Assembly (NCBI RefSeq): GCF_034720595.1
Contig: NZ_JAYESJ010000001.1
Location: forward strand, 1,390,001 to 1,454,000
Origin: Rhizobium sp. CC-YZS058
GTDB taxonomy: Bacteria > Pseudomonadota > Alphaproteobacteria > Rhizobiales > Rhizobiaceae
DNA length: 64,000 bases
Reading direction: 5' to 3'
Below the pieces are notes generated by a model that saw only the letters and a program-made list of their open reading frames with translations, did not search any database and was not told the origin of the DNA. Positions 17,111 to 25,131 of the stretch are shown one piece after another (positions within the stretch are counted from its first letter, which is position 1; each line of letters starts with the position of its first letter). The translations under genes and the position numbers were made by a program.

Positions 17111-17452
17111 ATGATGGATATCCGCACGATCGACGAGAGCTATTCGGTGACCGGTCAGATCACGCCGGACAACCTTGAGCAGATCAAGGCCATGGGCTTC
17201 AAGTCCATCGTCTGCCACAGGCCGGACCAGGAGGCTGCCGACCAGCCGCGTTTCGCGGAGATCGAGGCGCGGGCCAGGGAGCTCGGCCTCGAAACCAAGC
17301 ATATCCCGGTCGGCCCTGCCGGGGTCACGGCGGATGCCGTGCACGCTATGGTCGATGCGCTCGACACCTTCGAGCGGCCGATGCTCGGCTATTGCCGGTC
17401 CGGCGCGCGCTCCACCGCGGTCTACGAACAGACCCGGCATATCCGCGGCTGA
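17111..17452 (+). CDS. TIGR01244-family sulfurtransferase/phosphatase-like protein
   Basis: About 113 residues, single domain of the TIGR01244 (DUF442, beta-lactamase-hydrolase-like N-domain) family. Landmarks are SVTGQIT at 10-16, FKSIVCHRPDQE near 29-40, and the active loop YCRSGARS near 95-102. The loop spacing is Cys-x4-Arg as in rhodaneses, not the Cys-x5-Arg of tyrosine phosphatases. Relatives are linked to sulfide oxidation or biofilm growth. GGAG stands six bases before the ATG at 17111. The gene converges with the hydrolase at 17457, with only four bases between them. Confidence 0.8.
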   Translation: MMDIRTIDESYSVTGQITPDNLEQIKAMGFKSIVCHRPDQEAADQPRFAEIEARARELGLETKHIPVGPAGVTADAVHAMVDALDTFERPMLGYCRSGARSTAVYEQTRHIRG

Positions 17453-17456
17453 GCTT

Positions 17457-18422
17457 TCAGCTCGCCGGTTGCGCCCGCCCGGCAGCCCTCCCGGCCGTTT
17501 GTTCGGCCACCCGGCGCGCCCAGGCGGCGAAGGCCGCGATGGCCGCCTCGCGGCCATGGTCGTTCAGCGTTTCGTGGCGCGCCTGCGGATCGATGCGCAG
17601 CGTCACGTCCTTGAGCCCGGCGCTGCGCATCTGCGTGGCCAGGCGCTCGACGGCCGAGCCCTTGGCCGTTGCCGGGTCCTGCCCGCCGCCGGCAAGGTGG
17701 ATCGGCAGGTCACTTTCGAGCCGCTTCAGCCTGTCGATTGCCGCGCCGGCATAGGCCAGCCGAAAGAGCGCCTGCCAGAGGCCGACACTGGCGGCGAAGC
17801 CGCAGAGCGGATCGGCCTGATAGGCGGCCACGACGTCGGGATCATGCGAGAGCCAGTCGAAGGGCGTCTGTGCGCCGGGAATGGCCTTTCCCCAGGCCTC
17901 GAACGTCAGGACCGGCAGCAGGGCACTCGGCACATCCGATCCCTTGCGCATGCGCTCCAGCGCCAGGAGGCCCTGCGCAACCCGCCCCGCTGCCCCTGGG
18001 AACAGGTTGCTGTTCCAGACGGCCAGGCCATCATAGAAAGCAGGGGACCGGATGGCGGCATTGAGCGCGATCAGCCCGCCCATGGAATGGCCGAACAACA
18101 GCACCGGGAGGCCGGGTTCCGCATCGACCGCCTTTTTCCGCAGCGCTTCCAGATCGTCGAACACCGCGTCGACCGAACCGAAACTGCCAAGCGGCGCGTC
18201 CGGCGCCTGCGTTCGCCCATGGCCGCGATGGTCGAGCGCGTGCACCGAGAAGCCATGCCCGGCCATGGCCGCGGCAAAGGCGCCATAACGTCCCGAATGC
18301 TCGCCGAGGCCATGGCTGACGAGGAGGATCCCTCGCGCCGCGCCATCTGCCGGGTAATGACGGACCGATAGATGCGCGCCGGTCGGGCTCAGCTGGATGG
18401 TCGGGGCGTAGGGGATCGTCAT
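17457..18422 (-). CDS. Alpha/beta hydrolase, lysophospholipase/monoacylglycerol-lipase type
   Basis: 321-residue serine hydrolase. The oxyanion segment SHGLGEHSGRY near residue 36, DHRGHGRT near 63, nucleophile elbow GHSMGG near 110, the acid in AGGGQDPA near 248 and the base in ARHETLND near 285 complete the catalytic triad in the order expected for PldB/MGLL enzymes. No signal peptide is apparent, so it probably acts in the cytoplasm or at the inner membrane on lysophospholipids or monoacylglycerols. Confidence 0.85.
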   Translation of the reverse strand: MTIPYAPTIQLSPTGAHLSVRHYPADGAARGILLVSHGLGEHSGRYGAFAAAMAGHGFSVHALDHRGHGRTQAPDAPLGSFGSVDAVFDDLEALRKKAVDAEPGLPVLLFGHSMGGLIALNAAIRSPAFYDGLAVWNSNLFPGAAGRVAQGLLALERMRKGSDVPSALLPVLTFEAWGKAIPGAQTPFDWLSHDPDVVAAYQADPLCGFAASVGLWQALFRLAYAGAAIDRLKRLESDLPIHLAGGGQDPATAKGSAVERLATQMRSAGLKDVTLRIDPQARHETLNDHGREAAIAAFAAWARRVAEQTAGRAAGRAQPAS

Positions 18423-18575
18423 GGCGCGGCCTGGCTGGTGGAGGGGCCAGCATAGCCCAACGGTAAGCTGCTTGCATCATCTGCATGAATTTTAGGAAGG
18501 CACGATAATCGGCTTGATTTGTTCATGGTTCTATCGTGTATTAGACATGATTTGTTCTCGCTATGGAGCGTTTTC

Positions 18576-19346
18576 ATGCCTCGGATCTCTTTGCATCTCG
18601 CCCGCCGGCTGTTTGGACTTTCGGCTCTGCTGGGTCTCTTCCTGTTCTGCATGCCGGGCACGGTCTTCCTCGCGGCGCAGGCGAGGCCGGTTTCGGCCAA
18701 GCCGGCCTTCGTTCTCGGCCTCGGCTGGCAGCCTGCCTATTGCGAGAAGAAGGCGAAGCGGCCGGAATGCAGCGGATCGGCGGTGGCGCCGCAGTTCTCG
18801 CTGCAGGGGCTGTGGGTGCCGGGCCAGCGCTTCTGCCATGTGGAAGAAACGGCACGCGCCCGGGACAAAGCGCGCGATTGGCTGGGTCTGCCCGCCGTGG
18901 CGCTGCCGGCTGACCTGAACGCGCGGCTCAAAGCCGCCATGCCCGGCACGGTCTCCGGCCTCGACCGCCATGTCTGGCTGATGAATGGCAGCTGCCAGAC
19001 GCGCACGGCCGAGGCCTATTTCGCGCTGCAGCTGCGCCTGCTCGACGAAGTGAACGGCTCGGCCGTCGGGCGGCTCTTCAAGGCGCGTCTCGGCCAAGGC
19101 GTGGATCGCGCGGCCGTCGTCGCCGCGTTTACCGAGAGCTTCGGGGAAGACAGCGCGCTTCGCGTTAAGATGCGCTGCCGCAAGATCGGCGACCGCATGC
19201 TGGTCACGGGCCTGACCCTCGGCCTCGGCGCGACGCCGGATCAGGCAGGTTTGAAGGAGGCGATGGCAGGGGCGCCGGTGACGCGCTTCGGCTGCGAGAG
19301 CGGCATCGTCGATCAGCCGGGCAGCAGCACGGCGAAGACGGAGTGA
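18576..19346 (+). CDS. RNase T2-family protein with degenerate active site
   Basis: 256-residue secreted protein: signal peptide (hydrophobic core residues 12-33) and an RNase T2 fold. Family landmarks are WQPAYCE at 51-57, SLQGLW at 75-80, the CAS2 segment RHVWLMNGSC at 131-140, and several cysteines. The catalytic histidine of the canonical HGLWP motif is Gln77, and the second motif, canonically HEWxKHGTC, reads with Val133, Met136 and Asn137 in place of Glu, Lys and His. It is therefore unlikely to cleave RNA by the usual mechanism. GGAG is eight bases before the ATG at 18576. The open, full-length frame argues against simple decay; a binding or structural role is possible. Confidence 0.8.
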   Translation: MPRISLHLARRLFGLSALLGLFLFCMPGTVFLAAQARPVSAKPAFVLGLGWQPAYCEKKAKRPECSGSAVAPQFSLQGLWVPGQRFCHVEETARARDKARDWLGLPAVALPADLNARLKAAMPGTVSGLDRHVWLMNGSCQTRTAEAYFALQLRLLDEVNGSAVGRLFKARLGQGVDRAAVVAAFTESFGEDSALRVKMRCRKIGDRMLVTGLTLGLGATPDQAGLKEAMAGAPVTRFGCESGIVDQPGSSTAKTE

Positions 19347-19512
19347 CCTCTGCGGCTGCCATTGTCCGGTGGGCGCGTGCCGCAGCGCGTGGCCCCCGCG
19401 ACAATGCCTGATCCGAGGCTTCCGGCGCGCAGGCTCGGTGGCCGCATTGCTCCGCGGGCGCAATTCGCCTACATAGCGGCCACATCCATCCCCGCGGGAG
19501 CTTCCATCGACC

Positions 19513-21162
19513 ATGGCGCGTCAATTCATCTATCACATGGCCGGACTGAACAAGTCCTACGGCACCAAGAAGGTGCTCGAGAACGTCCACCTGTCCTTCT
19601 ACCCCGATGCCAAGATCGGCATTCTCGGCCCGAACGGGGCCGGTAAGTCGACGGTTCTGAAGATCATGGCCGGACTCGACAAGGAGTTCACCGGCGAAGC
19701 CTGGGTCGCCGAAGGCGCGACCATCGGCTACCTGGCCCAGGAGCCGCAGCTCGACGAAACCAAGAGCGTGCTCGACAATGTGATGGAAGGCGTCGCTTCG
19801 AAGAAGGCGATCCTCGACCGCTACAACGACCTGATGATGAATTATTCCGACGAGACGGCGGATGAGGGGGCAAAGCTCCAGGACATCATCGACAGCCAGA
19901 ACCTCTGGGACCTCGACAGCCAGGTGGAAATGGCGATGGACGCGCTGCGCTGCCCGCCGGGCGATGCCGACGTGACCGCGCTTTCGGGCGGTGAAAAGCG
20001 CCGTGTCGCGCTCTGCCGCCTGCTGCTGTCGCAGCCCGATCTGCTGCTGCTCGACGAACCGACCAACCATCTCGACGCCGAAACCATCGCCTGGCTCGAA
20101 AAGCACCTGCGCGAATATCCGGGCGCCGTGCTGATGATCACCCACGACCGCTACTTCCTCGACAACGTGACCGGCTGGATCCTCGAGCTCGACCGCGGCC
20201 GCAGCATTCCCTATGAAGGCAACTACTCCGCTTATCTCCAGGCGAAGGCCAAGCGCATGCAGCAGGAGGGTCGCGAGGAAGCCTCCCGCCAGAAGGCGCT
20301 GTCGCGCGAGCAGGAGTGGATCGCCTCCAGCCCCAAGGCACGCCAGGCCAAGTCGAAGGCGCGTATCCGCGCCTATGATGAACTGGTGCAGGCAGCGGCC
20401 GATCGCCGGCCCGGCGATGCACAGATCGTCATCCCGGTCGGCGAGCGTCTTGGCAATACGGTCATCGACATCGAAGGCGTATCCAAGAGCTATGGCGATC
20501 GCCTGCTGATCGACAATCTGAGCTTCAAGCTGCCGCCGGGCGGCATCGTTGGCGTCATCGGCCCGAACGGCGCCGGCAAGACGACGCTCTTCCGCATGAT
20601 CACCGGCCAGGAGACGCCGGATGCCGGCGCGGTCACCATCGGCGAGACCGTCGATCTCGGCTATGTCGACCAGAGCCGTGATGCGCTGGACGGCAACAAG
20701 ACCGTCTGGGAAGAGATTTCCGGCGGCAATGAGGTCATCAAGCTCGGCAAGCACGAGATGAACTCGCGGGCCTATTGCGGCGCCTTCAACTTCAAGGGCG
20801 GCGACCAGCAGCAGAAGGTCGGCACCCTTTCGGGCGGCCAGCGCAACCGCGTGCACCTCGCCAAGATGCTGAAGGCCGGTGGCAACGTCATCCTGCTCGA
20901 CGAACCGACCAACGATCTGGATACCGAAACCCTGTCGGCGCTCGAGGACGCTCTCGAAAACTTCGCCGGCTGCGCCGTCATCATCAGCCACGATCGCATG
21001 TTCCTCGACCGCCTGGCCACCCACATCCTCGCTTTCGAAGGCGATAGCCATGTGGAATGGTTCGAAGGCAATTTCGAGGACTACGAAAAGGACAAGATCC
21101 GCCGCCTCGGCCCGGATTCGGTCAACCCGAAGCGGGTAACCTACAAGCGTCTGACGCGCTGA
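19513..21162 (+). CDS. ettA: ABC-F ATPase EttA, translational throttle
   Basis: 549-residue soluble ATPase with two ABC domains and no membrane segments. Walker [10 protein letters not shown] near residue 39 and GPNGAGKTT near 356; signature LSGGEKRR near 157 and LSGGQRNR near 444; Walker [13 protein letters not shown] near 178 and [12 protein letters not shown] near 464. The long inter-domain linker (about 240-320) and the arm in domain 1 are ABC-F features, and the length matches EttA (about 555). EttA binds the ribosomal E site and gates the first elongation steps according to ATP level. A 10-bp hairpin follows the stop codon. Confidence 0.93.
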   Translation: MARQFIYHMAGLNKSYGTKKVLENVHLSFYPDAKIGILGPNGAGKSTVLKIMAGLDKEFTGEAWVAEGATIGYLAQEPQLDETKSVLDNVMEGVASKKAILDRYNDLMMNYSDETADEGAKLQDIIDSQNLWDLDSQVEMAMDALRCPPGDADVTALSGGEKRRVALCRLLLSQPDLLLLDEPTNHLDAETIAWLEKHLREYPGAVLMITHDRYFLDNVTGWILELDRGRSIPYEGNYSAYLQAKAKRMQQEGREEASRQKALSREQEWIASSPKARQAKSKARIRAYDELVQAAADRRPGDAQIVIPVGERLGNTVIDIEGVSKSYGDRLLIDNLSFKLPPGGIVGVIGPNGAGKTTLFRMITGQETPDAGAVTIGETVDLGYVDQSRDALDGNKTVWEEISGGNEVIKLGKHEMNSRAYCGAFNFKGGDQQQKVGTLSGGQRNRVHLAKMLKAGGNVILLDEPTNDLDTETLSALEDALENFAGCAVIISHDRMFLDRLATHILAFEGDSHVEWFEGNFEDYEKDKIRRLGPDSVNPKRVTYKRLTR

Positions 21163-21170
21163 ACACATCT

Positions 21171-21197
21171 GGCTGCGGCGGTTGGTCCGCCGCAGCC
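21171..21197 (+). terminator. Hairpin terminator of ettA
   Basis: GGCTGCGGCG and CGCCGCAGCC form a perfect 10-bp stem with a seven-base loop, nine bases after the ettA stop. The T-tail is short (TATTC). Confidence 0.65.
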
Positions 21198-21622
21198 TAT
21201 TCATGGCGGGCCTCCGCCGCGGCAAAGGGACGTGTTCGGTCCGAAACAGGCGGGCCTTCGCACGGGGCGGCCCCCTTCCGCCTGCCGGCATCTCCCTTGC
21301 TAAGGGGTCGACTGTAGCGCGCGCTCTGCCACAAGAGCGGCGAAGAGCGGGTGGTACGGATTTCGCATGTCGTGACGGTCCGGAACTGCGCGTGGCCATG
21401 AGAACCGCGCGACGTGTGTCGGCGGGAGCCCGGCAGTTCCGTAGATCTTCGAAGACGGGCGATGCGGTGTCTCGGGTCTTCGGTGGTGTATCCGCCCCCT
21501 GTCTCTGCGGTCTCGCCACCGTGCCTTCATGTGGTCCACGCTCCCTTCGCCGGCACCCGCATCCGCCGTGCGTCTCCTTCTGCCGCTGCTCCCGCAATAG
21601 GTCTTGCGCTTCACCCTGAAAT
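21198..21622. other. Intergenic stretch without a supported gene
   Basis: About 425 bases between the ettA hairpin and the operator at 21623. Open frames exist on both strands but lack ribosome-binding sites and recognisable composition. Nothing else is seen. Confidence 0.4.
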
Positions 21623-21644
21623 CACATAAACATATCTTTATGTG
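21623..21644. promoter_or_regulatory. ArsR-type operator before the fused regulator
   Basis: CACATAAA-CATATC-TTTATGTG: 8-bp inverted arms with an AT-rich six-base centre, ending 14 bases before the ATG of the ArsR-methyltransferase gene. AT-rich palindromes of this kind are bound by ArsR-family dimers. Autoregulation, with metF co-regulated because it is coupled downstream, is the natural inference. Confidence 0.65.
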
Positions 21645-21658
21645 TTGATGAGGACGTC

Positions 21659-22681
21659 ATGGCGGATCAGGGTTTGCGGTTGGATGAGGCGGTGGAGGTG
21701 TTGAAGGCGGCGGGGGAACCCACGCGTCTGCGGCTTCTTCTCCTTCTTTCGGCCGGCGATCTGACCGTTACCGATCTGACCGAGATCCTCGGCCAGTCGC
21801 AGCCGCGCATTTCCCGGCATTTGAAGCTGCTCGGCGAAGCCGGGCTGATCGATCGCTATCAGGAAGGCGCCTGGGCCTATTTCCGGCTGCGCGGGCAGGG
21901 CGGAAATATAGCGCTGGTGCGCGCGGTCCTGTCCGCGGCCGATGGCAGCGATCCGGTTCTCGAGCGCGACCACGGGCGCCTGAAGGCGTTGAAGCAGGCG
22001 CGCTCGGAGCGCGCACAGGATTATTTCGCCCGCAATGCCGCTGAATGGGACGCGCTGCGCCGGCTGCATGTCGGCGAGCAGGAGGTGGAGGAGGCGCTGC
22101 TTGCGGCCCTCGGCTCCGCCCCGGTCTCGCGCCTTCTCGATCTCGGCACCGGAACGGGCCGCATGCTGCAGCTGCTCGACGGGCTTTATGACGAGGCGAC
22201 CGGCGTCGATGCCAGCCGCGACATGCTGGCGGTGGCCCGCGCCAATCTCGACCGCGCCGGCGTGTCGCGTGCCGGCGTCCGCCTCGGCGATATTTTCAAT
22301 CTGCCCCTCGAAGCGGCGAGCTTCGATCTGGTGACGATCCATCAGGTCCTGCACTTCTTGCAGGAGCCTGAGGCGGCGGTGCAGGAGGCATCGCGGCTGC
22401 TGGCGACCGGCGGCCGGCTGGCCATCGTCGATCTCGCCCCCCACGCGGTCGAGGATTTGCGCGACGAGCATGCCCATCTGCGGCTCGGCTTCTCGCATGC
22501 GCAGATGCAAGCCTGGCTGGACCAGGCAGGCCTCAGCCTGACGCGCGTCGTCGATCTGACACCGAGCACGGCCGCCGACCGGCCGCTCACCGTCACGATC
22601 TGGATCGCCATCAAGGGCGAGGCCGTGGCCGCGCCGTCCGCCGATCTCTCCGCCCGTCCGCTTGCCGCAGGAGCCCGCTGA
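21659..22681 (+). CDS. ArsR-family regulator fused to a SAM-dependent methyltransferase domain
   Basis: 340 residues. N-terminal winged HTH (about 1-90): EPTRLRLLLLLSAGDLTVTDL then GQSQPRISRHLKLLGEAGL as the recognition helix. Class I methyltransferase domain from about residue 135, with motif I LLDLGTGTGRML near 159 and an acidic strand-2 residue in ATGVDAS near 180. No metal-binding ELCVC-type motif is present. AGGA lies five bases upstream of the ATG. The stop overlaps the metF start (TGATG). The fusion suggests sensing of SAM or SAH to control methionine-cycle genes; relatives in alphaproteobacteria sit next to metF or metH. Confidence 0.88.
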   Translation: MADQGLRLDEAVEVLKAAGEPTRLRLLLLLSAGDLTVTDLTEILGQSQPRISRHLKLLGEAGLIDRYQEGAWAYFRLRGQGGNIALVRAVLSAADGSDPVLERDHGRLKALKQARSERAQDYFARNAAEWDALRRLHVGEQEVEEALLAALGSAPVSRLLDLGTGTGRMLQLLDGLYDEATGVDASRDMLAVARANLDRAGVSRAGVRLGDIFNLPLEAASFDLVTIHQVLHFLQEPEAAVQEASRLLATGGRLAIVDLAPHAVEDLRDEHAHLRLGFSHAQMQAWLDQAGLSLTRVVDLTPSTAADRPLTVTIWIAIKGEAVAAPSADLSARPLAAGAR

Positions 22682-23601
22682 TGTCCGACCGCACCCTTTA
22701 CCCGGCCGAGCGCGGCGACCTGCGCCTGTCCTTCGAATATTTCCCGCCGAAGAACGAGGAGATGGAGCGGCAGCTGTTCGACACAGCGCGGTCGCTCGAT
22801 GTCTTCGCGCCCGGCTTCGTCAGCGTCACCTATGGCGCCGGTGGCTCCACCAAGTCCCGCTCGCTCACCACGGTCAAGCGGTTGATCGAAGAGTGCGACA
22901 TGCCCGGCACGGCGGCCCATCTCACCTGCGTCGGCGCCAGCCGCGCCGAGGTGGACCAGGTCATCGAGGAGTTTGCCAAAGCCGGCGTGCGCCATTTCGT
23001 GGCGCTGCGCGGCGATCCGCCGGGCGGCATCGGTGCGTCCTATTCGCCCTTTCCCGGTGGCTATGAAAATGCGGCCGCGCTGGTGGCCGGCCTGGCGCGC
23101 CGCGGCCGGTTCGAAATCTCGGTCTCCGCCTATCCGGAAAAGCACCCGGAAAGCAGCACGGTCGATGCCGATATCGACATGCTGAAGCGCAAGGTCGACA
23201 ATGGCGCCACGCGGGCGCTGACCCAGTTCTTCTTCGACAATGACGATTTCGAGCGCTATCTCGAGCGGGTGCGCGCTGCGGGGATCACCATTCCCATCGT
23301 GCCGGGCATCCTGCCCATCAACAATTTCGCGCAGGTCACCAAGTTCGCCGGCCTCTGCGGCGCGCGCGTGCCGGAGGTGCTGGCGACCCGCCTTGCCCAT
23401 CTCGACGACAAGCCGGAGGAACGGTTCAAGGAGGCGACGCATATCGCCGCCGAACAGATCGCTGATCTCGCCCGCCGTGGCATCCGCGATTTCCACCTTT
23501 ATACGATGAACCGCGCGCCGCTCATTTCGGCCGTGTGCGATCTCGTCGGCTTTCCGCATCGTGCGGCCGCAGATGGGATGCCGCAGGGCGCCGCCGCCTG
23601 A
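22681..23601 (+). CDS. metF: 5,10-methylenetetrahydrofolate reductase
   Basis: 306-residue flavoenzyme (FAD) that reduces methylene-THF to methyl-THF, the methyl donor for methionine synthase. The conserved start LSFEYFPPKNEEM (catalytic Glu), TYGAGGSTKSRS near residue 51, HLTCVGASRAEV near 80, ALRGDPPGG near 107, QFFFDND near 182 and PGILPINNF near 205 match MetF; length is typical. The ATG overlaps the regulator stop by one base, so expression is tied to it. Confidence 0.95.
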   Translation: MSDRTLYPAERGDLRLSFEYFPPKNEEMERQLFDTARSLDVFAPGFVSVTYGAGGSTKSRSLTTVKRLIEECDMPGTAAHLTCVGASRAEVDQVIEEFAKAGVRHFVALRGDPPGGIGASYSPFPGGYENAAALVAGLARRGRFEISVSAYPEKHPESSTVDADIDMLKRKVDNGATRALTQFFFDNDDFERYLERVRAAGITIPIVPGILPINNFAQVTKFAGLCGARVPEVLATRLAHLDDKPEERFKEATHIAAEQIADLARRGIRDFHLYTMNRAPLISAVCDLVGFPHRAAADGMPQGAAA

Positions 23602-23648
23602 TCGCTCGCCGGTCCCGCGGTCTGCCTGTCTCGTCTGTGGACATGAAA

Positions 23649-23676
23649 AAGCCTCCGAGGGTTCACTCGGAGGCTT
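23649..23676 (-). terminator. Terminator of the 25-codon gene, possibly shared with metF
   Basis: AAGCCTCCGAG and CTCGGAGGCTT form an 11-bp stem with a six-base loop. Read on the minus strand it is followed by a T-run (stem T's plus TTT), an intrinsic terminator for transcripts coming from 23853. It also lies 47 bases after metF and may act in both directions. Confidence 0.7.
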
Positions 23677-23775
23677 GATCGACGTCCGTCCCTCTCGAGG
23701 GTTCCGGCGCTCAAAAAGTCTGAAGGTCCCGTCGGCCATTCTTGTTCAGGGCCGTTCGGTCTGCTCTCCCTCTCC

Positions 23776-23853
23776 TCAAATGAAGAGCATCATCGCAACG
23801 AAAGCGAAGGCTGCACCTACCATGACGACATTCAGCGAACGCGTGATACCCAT
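23776..23853 (-). CDS. 25-residue single-pass membrane peptide
   Basis: Small frame of 25 codons plus TGA. The peptide starts MGITRSLNVV and continues with a hydrophobic run to LFI, giving one membrane helix after a short basic N-terminus. AGGAGG at 23866-23861 is a perfect ribosome-binding site, seven bases from the ATG. A promoter (23882-23909) and a T-tailed terminator (23649-23676) lie on the same strand, so this is a complete small transcription unit. No function is recognised. It stands alone between metF and the EamA gene. Confidence 0.65.
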   Translation of the reverse strand: MGITRSLNVVMVGAAFAFVAMMLFI

Positions 23854-23881
23854 GTCCGGCCCTCCTGGCGTTAACGATTGA

Positions 23882-23909
23882 AACATAGGTTGAAAATGCC
23901 ACAGTGCAA
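23882..23909 (-). promoter_or_regulatory. Promoter of the 25-codon gene
   Basis: On the minus strand TTGCAC (23909-23904) and TATGTT (23887-23882) are 16 bases apart. A start point near 23875 would leave a leader of about 22 bases ending in the AGGAGG site. The rest of the gap to 24097 shows no gene. Confidence 0.5.
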
Positions 23910-24097
23910 AGGGAATCTTGTGCTGCAGCGCGGTCATCGGCCGCAGGAAGGTCGTTGTCCACAGCCTTTACCCACTGTTTTTTAACAAAGTCTAGTAAAT
24001 TCATGGCGTCTTAAGATTTCTTGTCGCGGGGCGATGCTCTGCCCTCATTCCGCCCGCTTGTGCAGTGCGGCCGCCGCATTTTTCCGGTCGGTCGTGA

Positions 24098-25033
24098 TCA
24101 CCGTCGAAAAGCCTTAACCATACGACCGTCGAGCACGAGGAGGCCGGTCAGGATCAGCGCCATGCCGAGCAGCTGATTGGCGCCCAATGCTTCGTTTAGG
24201 AACAGAACTCCGAAAAGAATCGCGCTCGGCGGCACGAGCAGCGTCACGAGCGAGGTGTTGGTGCCGCCCGCCCGCGCCATGATTCGGAAGAAGAGAATAT
24301 AGCCGTAGGCGGTGGAAACGAGGGCCAGCGCCAGGATGGCGAGGATGGTGCCGAGCGGCGGAACGGGCAAGGCCCAAGGCTCGTCCACCAGAAGCATCAC
24401 CGGCAGCATGATGAGCGACGAGGCCGTCAGCTGGCCGGCGGCCGTCACCCCCGGCGCCAGGTGCCGGAAGCGCCGACCATAGATGGCCGACGCGCCATAG
24501 CTCATGGCTGCGCCGATCGGCAGGATCAGGGCCCAGAGCGGGATTTCGTGGTCGCCGCTGGCGAGATGGGAGAGGGCGCTCGGTCCGATCAGTGCCACCG
24601 TCCCGGCCAGCCCCAGCACCGCGCCGGCGATCTTGGCCGGCGTCATCCGCTCGTCGCTGGTGAAGACATGGGCAAAGAGCACCGTCCAGATCGGCGTCGT
24701 CGCGTTGAGGATCGAGGCGAGACCCGCGCCGATCTCCGTCTGCCCGAGAAAGATCAGGCTGTGCGGCACTGCATTGTTGATAAGGCCCAGGAGCAGGAAC
24801 CGCCCCGCATTGTCGCGAAGCGCCGGATAGAGACCGTGCCGGGCGCGAAGGACGAGGTGCAGGGCGAGCGCCGCGATCGAAAGCCGCAGAAACACCAGCG
24901 TGAAGGCCGGCACATGCGCCACCGCGATGCGGCCGAAGAAGAAGGACGCGCCCCAGATCAACCCGAGGAGAACCAGGAGCCCCCAGGTCAGAAGGCTCAT
25001 GCGCTGTTCGGCAAGGGGGGCGGCGGCGCGCAT
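24098..25033 (-). CDS. EamA/DMT-family transporter
   Basis: Inner-membrane protein of about 311 residues with ten hydrophobic segments in two five-helix halves, the EamA (RhtA/YdcZ-like) drug/metabolite transporter pattern. The first half contains LGLIWGASFFFGRIAV and the second PIGAAMSYGASAIYGRRF, the usual internal repeat. TAGGAG lies six bases before the ATG at 25033. Members export amino acids, nucleosides or small metabolites; the substrate cannot be inferred here. Confidence 0.88.
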   Translation of the reverse strand: MRAAAPLAEQRMSLLTWGLLVLLGLIWGASFFFGRIAVAHVPAFTLVFLRLSIAALALHLVLRARHGLYPALRDNAGRFLLLGLINNAVPHSLIFLGQTEIGAGLASILNATTPIWTVLFAHVFTSDERMTPAKIAGAVLGLAGTVALIGPSALSHLASGDHEIPLWALILPIGAAMSYGASAIYGRRFRHLAPGVTAAGQLTASSLIMLPVMLLVDEPWALPVPPLGTILAILALALVSTAYGYILFFRIMARAGGTNTSLVTLLVPPSAILFGVLFLNEALGANQLLGMALILTGLLVLDGRMVKAFRR

Positions 25034-25085
25034 CGGCAACTCCTACGGCTTGGCGTGTACCTTCCTTACCGAGGCCCGAACCGAG

Positions 25086-25114
25086 CGGCCACCCGGAAAC
25101 CATCCGGATGGCCG
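25086..25114 (-). terminator. Hairpin after the MltB-like gene
   Basis: CGGCCATCCGGA pairs with TCCGGGTGGCCG (minus-strand reading, one G-T wobble), five-base loop, starting 18 bases after the stop at 25132. No strong T-run. Confidence 0.4.
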
Positions 25115-25131
25115 TTTCCCGGCCGGTCGTC

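Noticed and set aside
23711..24004. 97-codon minus-strand frame starting MNLLDFVKK
   Set aside because: It overlaps the 25-codon gene in another frame, ends in low-complexity basic residues, and has no ribosome-binding site.
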